Part shown: positions 47,517-58,317 of the stretch, piece by piece
How positions within the stretch are numbered: the stretch's first letter is position 1
Layout of the letters: every line of letters begins with the position of its first letter
DNA from: Fructobacillus sp. CRL 2054
GTDB taxonomy: Bacteria > Bacillota > Bacilli > Lactobacillales > Lactobacillaceae
Direction: 5' to 3'
Assembly: GCF_028764065.1 (NCBI RefSeq)
Contig: NZ_JACOFN010000004.1
Location: 41,008-105,007 of the forward strand
DNA length: 64,000 nt
Position numbers and translations under genes: made by a program
Notes under the pieces: generated by a model
What the model was told of the DNA's origin: nothing
Databases searched by the model: none
The model's input: only the letters and a program-made list of their open reading frames with translations

Positions 47517-48785
47517 TTGGAGAAAGAAGAATTATATGGTCGCCTGCATACCTGGCCGAGGAACCGTCCGGTGGTGGAAGGCGCGAGAGTTTTGTCTGTT
47601 TTAGAAGGTGCCCGTTGTCGGCGCTGTGGCGGCCGACGAAGGGCTGCACTACCAAAGGGCGAGAGTTACTGTTTAGATTGCTTGGCCTTGGGGCGGGTAT
47701 CGACATTGGACGTGCTGTTGACGATTGAGGAGCCAAACGACTTTGTGCCGGGCAGTAAGCTGCGCTGGAAGGGGAGGCTGACGGGGAGACAGGAGGCGTT
47801 GAGTAAGCGCTTGATTGAAAATGCTCAGGCCAGTCAGAATCAGTTGCTCTGGGCAGTGACCGGTGCTGGAAAGACCGAGATGCTCTTTCCGTTGATTGAC
47901 TGGGCGCTGACTTCCGGGCAACGGGTGGCGCTGTTGTCACCGAGGGTGGACGTAGTATTGGAGCTAGCGCCGCGTCTGCAGGCGGCCTTTGAGGTTTTTA
48001 CTCAAGTTTTGTACGGGGCCCAGGAGGAACACTACAAATATAGCCAGTTGGTGATTGGTACGGTGCACCAGATGCTGCGCTTTTACCAGGCCTTTGATCT
48101 GATGATTATTGACGAGGTGGATGCCTTTCCCTACCGCAATAATCGGATGTTGGAACGGGCTTTACATCAAGCCTTAAAAAAGGAAGGCAGATTTTTGTAC
48201 TTGACCGCAACGCCGTCAAGGAAAATGTTATCAATGGCTAACCGGGGTGAACTGGTTTTGCATCAATTACTAGGCCGGTTTCACGGAGGTAAATTACCAG
48301 AATTAACGATTCACTATGATCCCCGTTGGCGGAAGCGAATGACTTTGTCATTAAAAAAATCCTTGGAACTTTGGTATTTCGAAAAGAAACCCTTTTTCAT
48401 ATTTGTTCCAGCAGTCGATGATTTGGCACTACTGGAAAAGCAAGTTCGTCAGTTGGCTATTGGAAGGGGGACCACCGTTCATGCTACCGATTCGGAACGG
48501 ATTTCGAAGGTCGCTGATATGCGGGCGGGAAAGTATGACTATTTAATCACAACCACTATTTTGGAACGGGGCGTAACGCTACCGAACTTACAGGCTGTCA
48601 TTATGGGCGGCGACGATCCGACTTTTACGAAGGAGGCCTTGATACAAATGGCTGGTCAAGTGGGGCGTGCAAAGGACAGTCCACTAGGAGAGGTCCTCCT
48701 GTTTGCCTCCGGTCCTGCCAGAAGCATTCGGCAGGCGCAAAGGGAAATTCGGGAGTTGAATCGAAAGGCGGAAGAAAATGTTTGA
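47517..48785 (+). CDS. comFA: Competence helicase ComFA (TTG start)
   Basis: The 422-residue DEAD-box protein has four cysteines of a zinc finger (CRRCGG...YCLDC, about 32-60), Walker A TGAGKTE, a DEVD box in MIIDEVDAFPY, LTATPSRK and a C-terminal lobe with TTTILERGVTLPNLQAVIMGG and QVGRA. ComFA helps pull single-stranded DNA into the cell during transformation. The best start is TTG at 47517, 8 bases after GGAGG. The end overlaps comFC by 8 bases. No frameshift is seen, so the late-competence pair looks intact here. Confidence 0.92.
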   Translation: MEKEELYGRLHTWPRNRPVVEGARVLSVLEGARCRRCGGRRRAALPKGESYCLDCLALGRVSTLDVLLTIEEPNDFVPGSKLRWKGRLTGRQEALSKRLIENAQASQNQLLWAVTGAGKTEMLFPLIDWALTSGQRVALLSPRVDVVLELAPRLQAAFEVFTQVLYGAQEEHYKYSQLVIGTVHQMLRFYQAFDLMIIDEVDAFPYRNNRMLERALHQALKKEGRFLYLTATPSRKMLSMANRGELVLHQLLGRFHGGKLPELTIHYDPRWRKRMTLSLKKSLELWYFEKKPFFIFVPAVDDLALLEKQVRQLAIGRGTTVHATDSERISKVADMRAGKYDYLITTTILERGVTLPNLQAVIMGGDDPTFTKEALIQMAGQVGRAKDSPLGEVLLFASGPARSIRQAQREIRELNRKAEENV

Positions 48786-49476
48786 GTGTTTGCTGTGTTC
48801 AAAGAAAATTGATGTACGTCCGAACTTGCTACTCTTACTGACGGGCTATGTACCGGTTCGAGATCGCTTATGTGATGCCTGTTGGCAAACTTTTAAAGAA
48901 ATTGGTCCTTCTTTTTGTCCAGGTTGCGGTCGGACGGAAAAGAAGAAGCGGTATTGTCTAGACTGCCGAAAGTGGCAGAAGCGGGGGATGGCCATGATAG
49001 AAAATCGAGCGCTGTATCAATACAACGAGGAGATGAAAGACTATATGGCTCGCTATAAGTTTATTGGCGACTACCGCTTAGCGCCAATTTTTGCAGGAAA
49101 AATGCGCAAGGTGATTCGACGGCGTGTTAAAGAAGAAAAGATTGATTTGATTCTTCCCATTCCTCTGAGTGAGGAGCGAATTGCCCAGCGAGGGTTTAAC
49201 CAGGTAGATGCTTTCTTACCGGTTTTTGCTAAAAAAGTTGATTTGTTGGCGGTGAAGGCCAGTCATAAGGTTGACCAGTCCTCCAAAAGTCGTTCTGAAC
49301 GTTTACGAACGAAGCAACCCTTTGAGCTGAAGGAGGGGATGAAAGAAGAAGTTTCCGGTAAACATGTTCTATTGGTAGACGATGTTTACACGACTGGGCG
49401 AACGCTCTATCACGCTGCCCAGCTTCTTCGACAAGCGGGTGCTCGAAAGGTTAGTTCACAGACCCTAGCACGATAG
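48778..49476 (+). CDS. comFC: Competence protein ComFC (phosphoribosyltransferase-like)
   Basis: The 232-residue protein has an N-terminal zinc finger (CLLCSKK, CDACW, CPGCGR, CLDCRKW) and a PRT fold with LILPIPLSEERIAQRGFNQVDAF and the PRPP-loop-like LLVDDVYTTGRTLYHAAQLL. It is needed for DNA uptake with ComFA, whose gene it overlaps. In many relatives hpf follows; here mreB does, with about 170 bases between that hold an extended -10 (TGGTATAAT at 49572-49580). Confidence 0.92.
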   Translation: MFECLLCSKKIDVRPNLLLLLTGYVPVRDRLCDACWQTFKEIGPSFCPGCGRTEKKKRYCLDCRKWQKRGMAMIENRALYQYNEEMKDYMARYKFIGDYRLAPIFAGKMRKVIRRRVKEEKIDLILPIPLSEERIAQRGFNQVDAFLPVFAKKVDLLAVKASHKVDQSSKSRSERLRTKQPFELKEGMKEEVSGKHVLLVDDVYTTGRTLYHAAQLLRQAGARKVSSQTLAR

Positions 49477-49571
49477 TTGCTAAGCGCTTTTTGAGATGAG
49501 CACCTGTCGGACTTTTTCCTTAAGAAAAGCTTGCGATTCACGGGAAAGCTCCCATATCTGAACGGTAAATA

Positions 49572-49580
49572 TGGTATAAT
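49572..49580 (+). promoter_or_regulatory. Extended -10 promoter of mreB
   Basis: TGGTATAAT is a perfect extended -10 element; no good -35 is present 17 bases upstream. It lies 65 bases ahead of the mreB start. Confidence 0.65.
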
Positions 49581-49645
49581 CGAAAGGATTGTAGGGAAGA
49601 GTTTCTTCTTTTCTCAGGTAACCTAAATTTTGGAGAAAATTAACC

Positions 49646-50629
49646 ATGGCAAGAGATATTGGAATTGATTTGGGAACGGCCAATGTGTTGATCTATGTTG
49701 AAGGCGAAGGTGTGGTTTTGAATGAACCATCCGTTGTTGCCGTTGACGACAAGACTGACCGCGTATTGGCTGTTGGTGCGGAAGCTTACCGAATGGTTGG
49801 CCGTACACCAGGTAACATTCGTGCCGTTCGTCCTTTGAAGGACGGTGTTATTTCAGACTTTGATATTACAGAAGCAATGTTGACTTACTTTGTTAACAAG
49901 TTGAACGTAAAGGGCTTCATGTCAAAGCCAAACATCATGATCTGTGCGCCTACGAACATTTCTGAAATCGAACGTAAGGCAATCATTCAGGCTGCTGAAA
50001 AGGCCGGTGGTGCCAAGGTATACTTGGACTACGAGCCAAAGGTTGCTGCTATTGGGGCTGGTTTGGATATCTTTAAGCCAGTCGGTTCAATGGTTATCGA
50101 TATGGGTGGTGGAACTTCTGATATCGCCATTTTGTCACTAGGTGACATTGTTGTTTCAGAATCAATTCGTGTTGCCGGTGATCGTATGAACATCGACATC
50201 GTGAACTATTTGAAGCGTGAACATAACCTTGTTGTTGGTGAACGTTCTGCTGAAACGATTAAGATTGAAATTGGTTCAGCTTTGCCATCAGATAATCCAA
50301 AGACAATGGCCGTTCGTGGACGTGACAACTTCCAAGGAATGCCACAAACGATTACGGTTAACGCCAACGAAATCGAGTCAGCTTTGCACGAAACATTGGC
50401 ACAAATCGCCGATGCTGCCCACTTGGCTTTGTCAAAGTTGCCACCTGAATTGGCAGCTGACATCATCGATCGTGGAATTATGTTGACCGGTGGTGGTGCC
50501 TTGCTTGAAGGAATCGACAAGTTCTTGGCTGACCGTTTGGAAGTCCCAGTATTTATCGCTGATTCCCCATTGGACAACGTTGCCAAGGGAACGGGTGCTT
50601 TGCTTGAGCACATGATGGATAAGGGCTAA
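49646..50629 (+). CDS. mreB: Rod-shape actin homologue MreB (or Mbl)
   Basis: The 327-residue protein has the actin-fold nucleotide motifs: IGIDLGTANVLIYVEGEGVVLNEPSVVA, VIDMGGGTSDIAILSLGDIV and GIMLTGGGALLEGIDK. It directs side-wall peptidoglycan synthesis with RodA. The usual EEPKVAA reads YEPKVAA here. It is followed by a DUF2969 gene 10 bases on and then rodA, so the cluster is devoted to cell elongation. MreB and Mbl cannot be told apart by eye. Confidence 0.93.
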   Translation: MARDIGIDLGTANVLIYVEGEGVVLNEPSVVAVDDKTDRVLAVGAEAYRMVGRTPGNIRAVRPLKDGVISDFDITEAMLTYFVNKLNVKGFMSKPNIMICAPTNISEIERKAIIQAAEKAGGAKVYLDYEPKVAAIGAGLDIFKPVGSMVIDMGGGTSDIAILSLGDIVVSESIRVAGDRMNIDIVNYLKREHNLVVGERSAETIKIEIGSALPSDNPKTMAVRGRDNFQGMPQTITVNANEIESALHETLAQIADAAHLALSKLPPELAADIIDRGIMLTGGGALLEGIDKFLADRLEVPVFIADSPLDNVAKGTGALLEHMMDKG

Positions 50630-50639
50630 GGAGTTTTTG

Positions 50640-50849
50640 ATGTCTAAGAAAAATCAGAGCTTTGCTGTCTCATTGAAAAAAGAAGGTGATTTGGTCAAGG
50701 TGTTCGTTGACGAACGTGAAATTGGCCAAATCGAAGAAAACCAGGGTACTTTCGCCGGAACTTTGGGTAAGCAAGTTGTGATTGCTTCTGCCCAATCAGA
50801 AGACGAAGCCCTTCAGGCAATGTTGGCTTCTTATAACCTTTACTATTAA
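50640..50849 (+). CDS. DUF2969 family small protein
   Basis: The ATG at 50640 follows AAGGAG at 6 bases. The 69-residue soluble protein (SFAVSLKKEGDLVKVFVDEREIGQIEENQGTFAG) has the size and pattern of DUF2969, a lactobacillus family regularly found by mreB/rodA genes. Function unknown; the link with cell-wall growth comes from its neighbours. A terminator follows. Confidence 0.8.
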   Translation: MSKKNQSFAVSLKKEGDLVKVFVDEREIGQIEENQGTFAGTLGKQVVIASAQSEDEALQAMLASYNLYY

Positions 50850-50855
50850 TTTTTA

Positions 50856-50889
50856 GAAGAATCCTTTGCCTCGGCAAGGGGTTTTTGTA
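50856..50889 (+). terminator. Terminator between the DUF2969 gene and rodA
   Basis: ATCCTTTGCC pairs with GGCAAGGGGT around TC, followed by TTTT. Confidence 0.75.
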
Positions 50890-50915
50890 CATAGAAACAA
50901 CTGTAGGAGAGAACG

Positions 50916-52130
50916 ATGCAACGTAGTGCTGCTCATCATTCAAATCGTACATCAGCATCTGAGTTGGACTGGGGAATGATTCTGGTCATGATTTTGCTGT
51001 TGTTAATTGGACTATATTCTTTATATTTTGCCATTCTTAATGATGGAAACGGTAAGTCAGCAGCTTTGAAGGCAATTATTATGCAATTGCTCTATTGGGG
51101 CGTTGGTGCGGTGATTATTGCTTTTATTATGCGCTTTGATGCCTTTCAACTATGGCGGTTGGCACCGGTTGCTTATGGTATTGGAATTGTCCTGCTGATT
51201 GGCGTGCTTTTCTTCTATAACCGTGCTTTGGCCGCTTCAGCTGGTGCGAAGTCTTGGATTGCCTTTGGGCCCGTCTCTTTGCAGCCTTCGGAAATTGTGA
51301 AGCCGGCTTTCATTCTGATGCTATCGAAAGTCGTGGCAAACCACAACCGACTTTATCCAGAACATACCGTTCAATCGGACTGGTTGCTAATTGGTAAGAT
51401 GGTTGGGGTGTTTTTGCCCGTTGCCTTCTTGATTGCCTTGCAAAACGATTTGGGAACGTTGCTTGTTTTCATTGCCATCTTGGGTGGTATTACCATCGTC
51501 TCTGGTGTTACCTGGCGCATTTTAGGGCCAGCTCTTGCTGCTGCGGGTGCTTTTGGTTCCCTACTACTCTTCCTGGTTACGTCATCATTAGGGCGTTCAA
51601 TTCTGGGTAGCTTTGGTTTCCAGGCCTACCAGTTTGCCCGTATTGATGCTTGGTTGCATCCTGGGCAAGATACATCTGATACGGGGTACCAGACCTATCA
51701 GAACTTGAAGGCCATTGGTTCAGGTCAGCTATGGGGGTCTGGATTCGGTAATATGAAGGTCTTCGTTCCAGTTCGCGAATCCGATATGATTTTCTCAGTG
51801 ATGGGTGAGTCCTTTGGATTTGTCGGTGGGGCCTTCTTGATTGCGGTATACTTCTTATTGCTTTATTTGATGATTAAGGCGACCTTTAAGGCACGTAACT
51901 CCTTCTATGCTTATATTGCAACAGGGGTTGTTGTCATGGTGCTCTTCCACGTTTTTGAAAACGTTGGAATGAACATTGGTTTGCTACCGTTGACTGGAAT
52001 TCCATTGCCCTTTATTTCTCAGGGTGGATCTTCACTGCTCTCCAATATGATTGGAGTTGGGTTGATTATGTCGATGTCTTATCAGCAGCAAAGTCGTACA
52101 TTTAACGAATCGAATGACTTCTCACTATAA
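50916..52130 (+). CDS. rodA: Peptidoglycan glycosyltransferase RodA
   Basis: The 404-residue SEDS protein has ten spans and polymerises lipid II in side-wall growth. Typical stretches: SWIAFGPVSLQPSEIVKPAFILMLSKV, LIALQNDLGTLLVFIAI with the functional Asp, GSGQLWGSGFGN and GIPLPFISQGGSSLLSNMIGVGLIM. AGGAGAG precedes the start. Its place behind mreB favours RodA over FtsW. Confidence 0.93.
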   Translation: MQRSAAHHSNRTSASELDWGMILVMILLLLIGLYSLYFAILNDGNGKSAALKAIIMQLLYWGVGAVIIAFIMRFDAFQLWRLAPVAYGIGIVLLIGVLFFYNRALAASAGAKSWIAFGPVSLQPSEIVKPAFILMLSKVVANHNRLYPEHTVQSDWLLIGKMVGVFLPVAFLIALQNDLGTLLVFIAILGGITIVSGVTWRILGPALAAAGAFGSLLLFLVTSSLGRSILGSFGFQAYQFARIDAWLHPGQDTSDTGYQTYQNLKAIGSGQLWGSGFGNMKVFVPVRESDMIFSVMGESFGFVGGAFLIAVYFLLLYLMIKATFKARNSFYAYIATGVVVMVLFHVFENVGMNIGLLPLTGIPLPFISQGGSSLLSNMIGVGLIMSMSYQQQSRTFNESNDFSL

Positions 52131-52139
52131 GGGGGAATC

Positions 52140-54328
<2,189 letters not shown>

Positions 54329-54336
54329 TTTAAAAT

Positions 54337-54366
54337 AAAAAAGCAGACCGAAAGGTCTGCTTTTTT
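54337..54366. terminator. Two-way terminator after ddl
   Basis: AAAAAAGCAGACC and GGTCTGCTTTTTT are exact complements around GAAA and serve both converging genes. Confidence 0.9.
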
Positions 54367-54391
54367 ATTTTATAGAGTGTTTGAAGTGGGG

Positions 54392-54835
54392 TCACATTTC
54401 ACGTACGACTAGGACATCGACTTTGGTAATGCGAGTAACGTAAGAGGTAACTGATCCGACGACTAAACGTTCAACGGCATTTAATCCTGTGGCTCCAATG
54501 ACAATGAGGTCGGCATGGATTTCGTCAGGAATATCATGGGCTAGCAATGCTTTTGGTGAGCCATAATCGATACGGTAGTCAACAGTAACACCAGCTTTTT
54601 CAGCTTGAGCTTTGTAGCCTTCGAGCATCTTACGGGCATCTTCGGTGACCGTATCAATCATTGAATTATCAAAGGCCGCGATATTTTGAATGGCACGCGT
54701 GTCAATGACATTGGCAAGGGTGATTTTTGCATTGTCACCGTTTGCCTTAGCAATCGTGATAGCGCGATGGAGAGCAGCCTCAGATTCCTTTGAACCGTCC
54801 ATTGGTACAAGAATATCATGGTAGAACTGTGTCAT
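54392..54835 (-). CDS. Universal stress protein UspA family
   Basis: The ATG at 54835 follows AGGAGG; the longer frame to 54925 runs into the 6S terminator. The 147-residue protein has HDILVPMDGSKESEAALHRAI at the start and the ATP-binding motif IGATGLNAVERLVVGSVTSYV near the end (G-2x-G-9x-G-S type). Such proteins help cells survive starvation and acid. It lies just downstream of the 6S RNA gene. Confidence 0.92.
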   Translation of the reverse strand: MTQFYHDILVPMDGSKESEAALHRAITIAKANGDNAKITLANVIDTRAIQNIAAFDNSMIDTVTEDARKMLEGYKAQAEKAGVTVDYRIDYGSPKALLAHDIPDEIHADLIVIGATGLNAVERLVVGSVTSYVTRITKVDVLVVREM

Positions 54836-54888
54836 AATGTTATCCTCCTCTTTTTCTTTAGTATAGTTCATTTGAGAAGAAAAGGACA

Positions 54889-54914
54889 ATAAAAAAGTCC
54901 ACCCGCAGGTGGAC
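54889..54914 (-). terminator. Terminator of the 6S RNA gene
   Basis: GTCCACC and GGTGGAC flank TGCG (minus strand), followed by six T. Confidence 0.85.
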
Positions 54915-54924
54915 TCGTAGGGCA

Positions 54925-55114
54925 AGCCTACGATACTTCCTTGGCACCGTTAATCGCCGCTCAGATTTCCCTCGAAGTTATCGAGGTGGGTGGTTCACTC
55001 TAGAGAAAGCCTACCAAATGAGAAGGCTTGACTCACTGGTCGAGATTCCCGCCCGAATAAAAAGGTTGTAAGGAAAAAGCTGGTATTGCGGCAACGCGTA
55101 TACCGAAGTATTCG
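54925..55114 (-). ncRNA. ssrS: 6S RNA
   Basis: A gene-free minus-strand stretch of about 190 bases behind TATACT (55125-55120) folds as one long rod, as in 6S RNA. Near the ends, ATACTTC pairs with GAAGTAT, GGTA with TGCC, CGTT with AACG, and GCCGC with GCGGC. A central open region follows, with a CTCGATAACTTCGAG hairpin in it and AAGCC/GGCTT at the tip. Its place next to rarA is that of bsrA in Bacillus. 6S RNA binds the housekeeping RNA polymerase in stationary phase. The exact ends are estimates. Confidence 0.75.
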
Positions 55115-55175
55115 TTTATAGTATAGGAAAAAAATCCAGAAAATAACAGTCTTGACATGTACGAATTTGCCGTAA

Positions 55176-56474
55176 TTATTTCTTATGATTTAAGCCCTTT
55201 TTCTGCTTATTTTTGAGATTTTCATTGACTTCCTTGAGCTGTTTTTCAAAGGCAGAATTACCCTTTGGCTCGAAGTAGCGGTCGTTTTGAATGGCATCGG
55301 GTAGGTATTGCTGTGCCACCCAGTCATTATCAAAGTCGTGCGGATAGATATAGTCGTTTCCGTGGCCCAGTTTGGAAGCGCCCGAGTAGTGGGCGTCCTT
55401 CAGATGGGCTGGAATAGCTTGCGCTTTTGAGCGACTGGCCTGGGCCAGGGCGGCATCCATCGCCTTGTAGGCAGCGTTCGACTTGGGCGACAACGCTAGC
55501 TCGATGACAGCATTGGCCAGCGGAATCCGTGCTTCTGGTAGCCCAAGTTTTTCAGCCGTTTGAATGGCCGTGACCGCCCGGAAGGCGGCGTTTGGATTGG
55601 CGAGGCCAATGTCCTCATAGGCAATCACCGTCAGTCGGCGGACCAGGATTGGTAGGTCACCGGCAGCAATTAGTCTGGCCGTGTAATGGAGAGCAGCATC
55701 AACGTCGGAACCACGAATCGACTTTTGCAGGGCCGAAATCACATCGTAATGCGCGTCACCGTCTTTGTCGGCAACGAGGGCCTGCTTTTGGGAGGTTTCT
55801 TCGACGACTTCCAAAGTTACCGGAATGATGCCTTTATCGTTTTCCTTTGTCGACAGAACGGCTAGCTCTAGCGAGTTCAAGGCAGAACGAAGGTCCCCGT
55901 TAGTGGCCTGTGCTAGATGTTCCTTGGCTTCGTCCGTAATTTCAACGGGATAGTTACCTAGTCCGTTTTCCTTATCTGCCAGGGCTCGATCAATGGCCTT
56001 CTTAATGTCTTTCGTTGATAAAGGATGAACCTGAAAGATTTGGGTACGGGATCGAATGGCCGGTGTGACATTGAGGTAAGGATTTTCAGTTGTGGCACCG
56101 ATCAAGATGATGGCACCGGATTCCAAGTGCGGCAAGAGAAAGTCTTGCTTGACCTTGTTGAGACGATGGATTTCATCGAGAAGGAGCACGACTGTTCCCG
56201 ACATGGCGGCTTCAGCAGCAACGGCCTGTAAATCCTTTTGCGAATCCGTGGCCGCGTTTAGTGCCCGGAAGGCAAAGTTGGTTGAGCCGGCGATGGCAGA
56301 AGCAATCGAGGTCTTTCCAGTTCCAGGTGGACCGTAGAGAATCATCGATGATAGTCGTTTTGCTTCGACCATGCGCCAAATGATTTTATTTTCACCAACG
56401 AGGTCCTGTTGACCGACGATGTCTTCAATTCGCTTTGGCCGCATCCGGTAGGCTAATGGCTTTTGGGCAGGCAT
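55176..56474 (-). CDS. rarA: Replication-associated recombination protein RarA
   Basis: The 432-residue AAA+ ATPase (MgsA family) has LAYRMRPKRIEDIVGQQDLVG, Walker [11 protein letters not shown], the LLLDEIHRLNK box, IGATTENPYLNVTPAIRSR and the C-terminal tetramer part with AYEDIGLANPNA and HDFDNDWVAQQYLPD. It acts at stalled replication forks. AGGAGACGCC precedes the start. The gene lies directly upstream of the 6S RNA, both on the minus strand. Confidence 0.95.
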   Translation of the reverse strand: MPAQKPLAYRMRPKRIEDIVGQQDLVGENKIIWRMVEAKRLSSMILYGPPGTGKTSIASAIAGSTNFAFRALNAATDSQKDLQAVAAEAAMSGTVVLLLDEIHRLNKVKQDFLLPHLESGAIILIGATTENPYLNVTPAIRSRTQIFQVHPLSTKDIKKAIDRALADKENGLGNYPVEITDEAKEHLAQATNGDLRSALNSLELAVLSTKENDKGIIPVTLEVVEETSQKQALVADKDGDAHYDVISALQKSIRGSDVDAALHYTARLIAAGDLPILVRRLTVIAYEDIGLANPNAAFRAVTAIQTAEKLGLPEARIPLANAVIELALSPKSNAAYKAMDAALAQASRSKAQAIPAHLKDAHYSGASKLGHGNDYIYPHDFDNDWVAQQYLPDAIQNDRYFEPKGNSAFEKQLKEVNENLKNKQKKGLNHKK

Positions 56475-56543
56475 GGCGTCTCCTTTCTAAATGGAATTGT
56501 TAAATGATAAAAGAAAGACCAGCAAGAGCCGGTCAAGGAAGAA

Positions 56544-56912
56544 TTAAATCTCAATGTTATCGATATTAACAGCGGTTTTAGCAGCTAGAACCAAGGCGTA
56601 AGGGTCTGCTGTCTGTTTAGAACGTTCATTGTTTGAAAGTAGTGAGTAGGGATTGCCTGATTTGATAGCCAGTTGTAGATAGTCGATATAATCGGCTCCG
56701 GCCAGGTCCTGGTCAATCGTTAGTGTGGCGTCAGGATAGGCCTTCATCTTATCTGCAAGGGCTGCTTTACTGGCATCTGATTCTAATTGTGAACCTTTAA
56801 TTGCCAGGATGACACGCTCACGGAAGTTTCCTAGGTAGAGACGCTTTTCGTCTGGCTTTAAACTTGGTCCAGTTCCATTTTGATTTTGTTCAAGTCGTTC
56901 GTTGACGTCCAT
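56544..56912 (-). CDS. YueI-like protein (DUF1694)
   Basis: Of two close ATGs, that at 56912 sits 8 bases after AAGGAG. The 122-residue soluble protein shows KRLYLGNFRERVILAIKGSQL and the later NPYSLLSNNERSKQTADPYALVLAAKTAVN, as in the YueI/DUF1694 family of Firmicutes. No biochemical role is known. It is upstream of rarA in the same direction and may be cotranscribed; no terminator is seen between them. Confidence 0.8.
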   Translation of the reverse strand: MDVNERLEQNQNGTGPSLKPDEKRLYLGNFRERVILAIKGSQLESDASKAALADKMKAYPDATLTIDQDLAGADYIDYLQLAIKSGNPYSLLSNNERSKQTADPYALVLAAKTAVNIDNIEI

Positions 56913-57064
56913 GAGCATTCTCCTTTGGTTTATCTTTACCCTATTATACGGAAAAAAGCGGATGGTTACAAAGTCCGTGCCTTTTGTCATTTTGTAAATA
57001 ACATTTGATAAAAATGAGAAAAGTGTTAGAATTTAATCATATTAATGGAAAAGGAAGTAATGTT

Positions 57065-58255
57065 ATGACTTTTAAATACTCAACGCACTTACCAAACACT
57101 GAGAACGATACGCTGGGCGCCATTTTGGATGCAGCAGCGAACCCAGAAGTCATTTCGTTGGCGGGAGGTTTGCCTGCCGCCGAACTTTTCCCTGTTGAAG
57201 ACTTTCGCGCTTCAGCTAACCGCGTTTTTGATAACCAGGGCGCTGCAGCGTTGCAGTACGGTGAATCAGCCGGATTGCCAGCTCTCCGTAACGAAGTAGC
57301 AAAGAATTTCTTGAAGCCTCGCCAAATCGAAGCCGGCGTGAAAAACATTGCCATCAGTACTGGTTCTGAACAGGCCATCGAGCAAATTGCTAAGATGTTC
57401 ATCGACGAAGGGGACACGGTTTTTGTTGAAGCACCAACTTACCTCTGTACGGTTGATGTGTTCCGTTCATTTGGTGCAAAGATTGTCACGGTACCAATGG
57501 ATGAAGATGGTATGCGTATGGACGCCTTGGAAGAAGCCTTGAAGGCCCATCCTGAAGTAAAGTTGATCTACACCATCCCAACTTTCCAAAACCCAACTGG
57601 TCGTACAATGCCCGTCGAGCGTCGTAAGCAATTCGTTGAATTGGCCGATCAATACGGTGTGCCAATTTTGGAAGATGACCCATATGGCGCTATCCGTTAC
57701 TCAGGGGAAGCGGTTCCACCTTTGAAGGCCTTTGATAAGACAGGCAATGTTATCTACATGTCCTCCTTCTCAAAGATTTTGGCACCTGGTTTCCGTTTGG
57801 GATTCGTTGTGGCTAGCGAAGACTTCATCACTAACTTCACTTTGATGAAGCAAATGGCAGATTTGCACTCGGACAACTTCTCACAGTACTTGGTTGCGGA
57901 TTACTTGAAGAACAACGATGTGAACAAGCATATCGAAAAGATTTCTGCTCTTTACAAGCACCGTTTTGAATTGATGCAGTCCTTGATTGAATCAGAATTT
58001 CCAGCCGGTGTTAAGCATTCAAACCCAGAGGGTGGAATGTTCATCTGGTGTCAGGTCCCAGGAGACATCGATACGATGGCCCTCTTCAACGAATGTGCCA
58101 AGCAGGGTGTTGCCTTTGTTCCCGGTGAACCATTCTATGCTGGTGACAGCGAATCTGGAACCATGCGTTTGAACTTCTCTAACGTTGATGACGATACCAT
58201 CCGCGAAGGAATGAAGCGCTTGGGCGCAGCTATCAAGAAGTTCTTGGATAAGTAA
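57065..58255 (+). CDS. PLP-dependent aminotransferase, class I (LysN/MocR-like)
   Basis: The ATG at 57065 follows AAGGAAG; the frame open from 57005 lacks a better site. The 396-residue enzyme shows ISLAGGLPAAELFP, LQYGESAGLPALR, TIPTFQNPTGRTMPVERR, LEDDPYGAIRY and the PLP-binding Lys in SSFSKILAPGFRLGF. This fits the 2-aminoadipate/aromatic/branched-chain group of class I enzymes. The amino-group donor and acceptor cannot be named. It is monocistronic, with a two-way terminator. Confidence 0.88.
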   Translation: MTFKYSTHLPNTENDTLGAILDAAANPEVISLAGGLPAAELFPVEDFRASANRVFDNQGAAALQYGESAGLPALRNEVAKNFLKPRQIEAGVKNIAISTGSEQAIEQIAKMFIDEGDTVFVEAPTYLCTVDVFRSFGAKIVTVPMDEDGMRMDALEEALKAHPEVKLIYTIPTFQNPTGRTMPVERRKQFVELADQYGVPILEDDPYGAIRYSGEAVPPLKAFDKTGNVIYMSSFSKILAPGFRLGFVVASEDFITNFTLMKQMADLHSDNFSQYLVADYLKNNDVNKHIEKISALYKHRFELMQSLIESEFPAGVKHSNPEGGMFIWCQVPGDIDTMALFNECAKQGVAFVPGEPFYAGDSESGTMRLNFSNVDDDTIREGMKRLGAAIKKFLDK

Positions 58256-58265
58256 GCTATAAATG

Positions 58266-58295
58266 AAAAAGTCGAACCCGTGGGTTCGACTTTTT
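58266..58295. terminator. Two-way terminator after the aminotransferase
   Basis: AAAAAGTCGAACC and GGTTCGACTTTTT flank CGTG. Confidence 0.9.
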
Positions 58296-58317
58296 ATGTG
58301 CCATTATTTAAGATTGT

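Noticed and set aside
54889..55170. T-box riboswitch
   Set aside because: No AGGGTGG-ACCGCG-like sequence; the long end-to-end pairing and place by rarA fit 6S RNA better.
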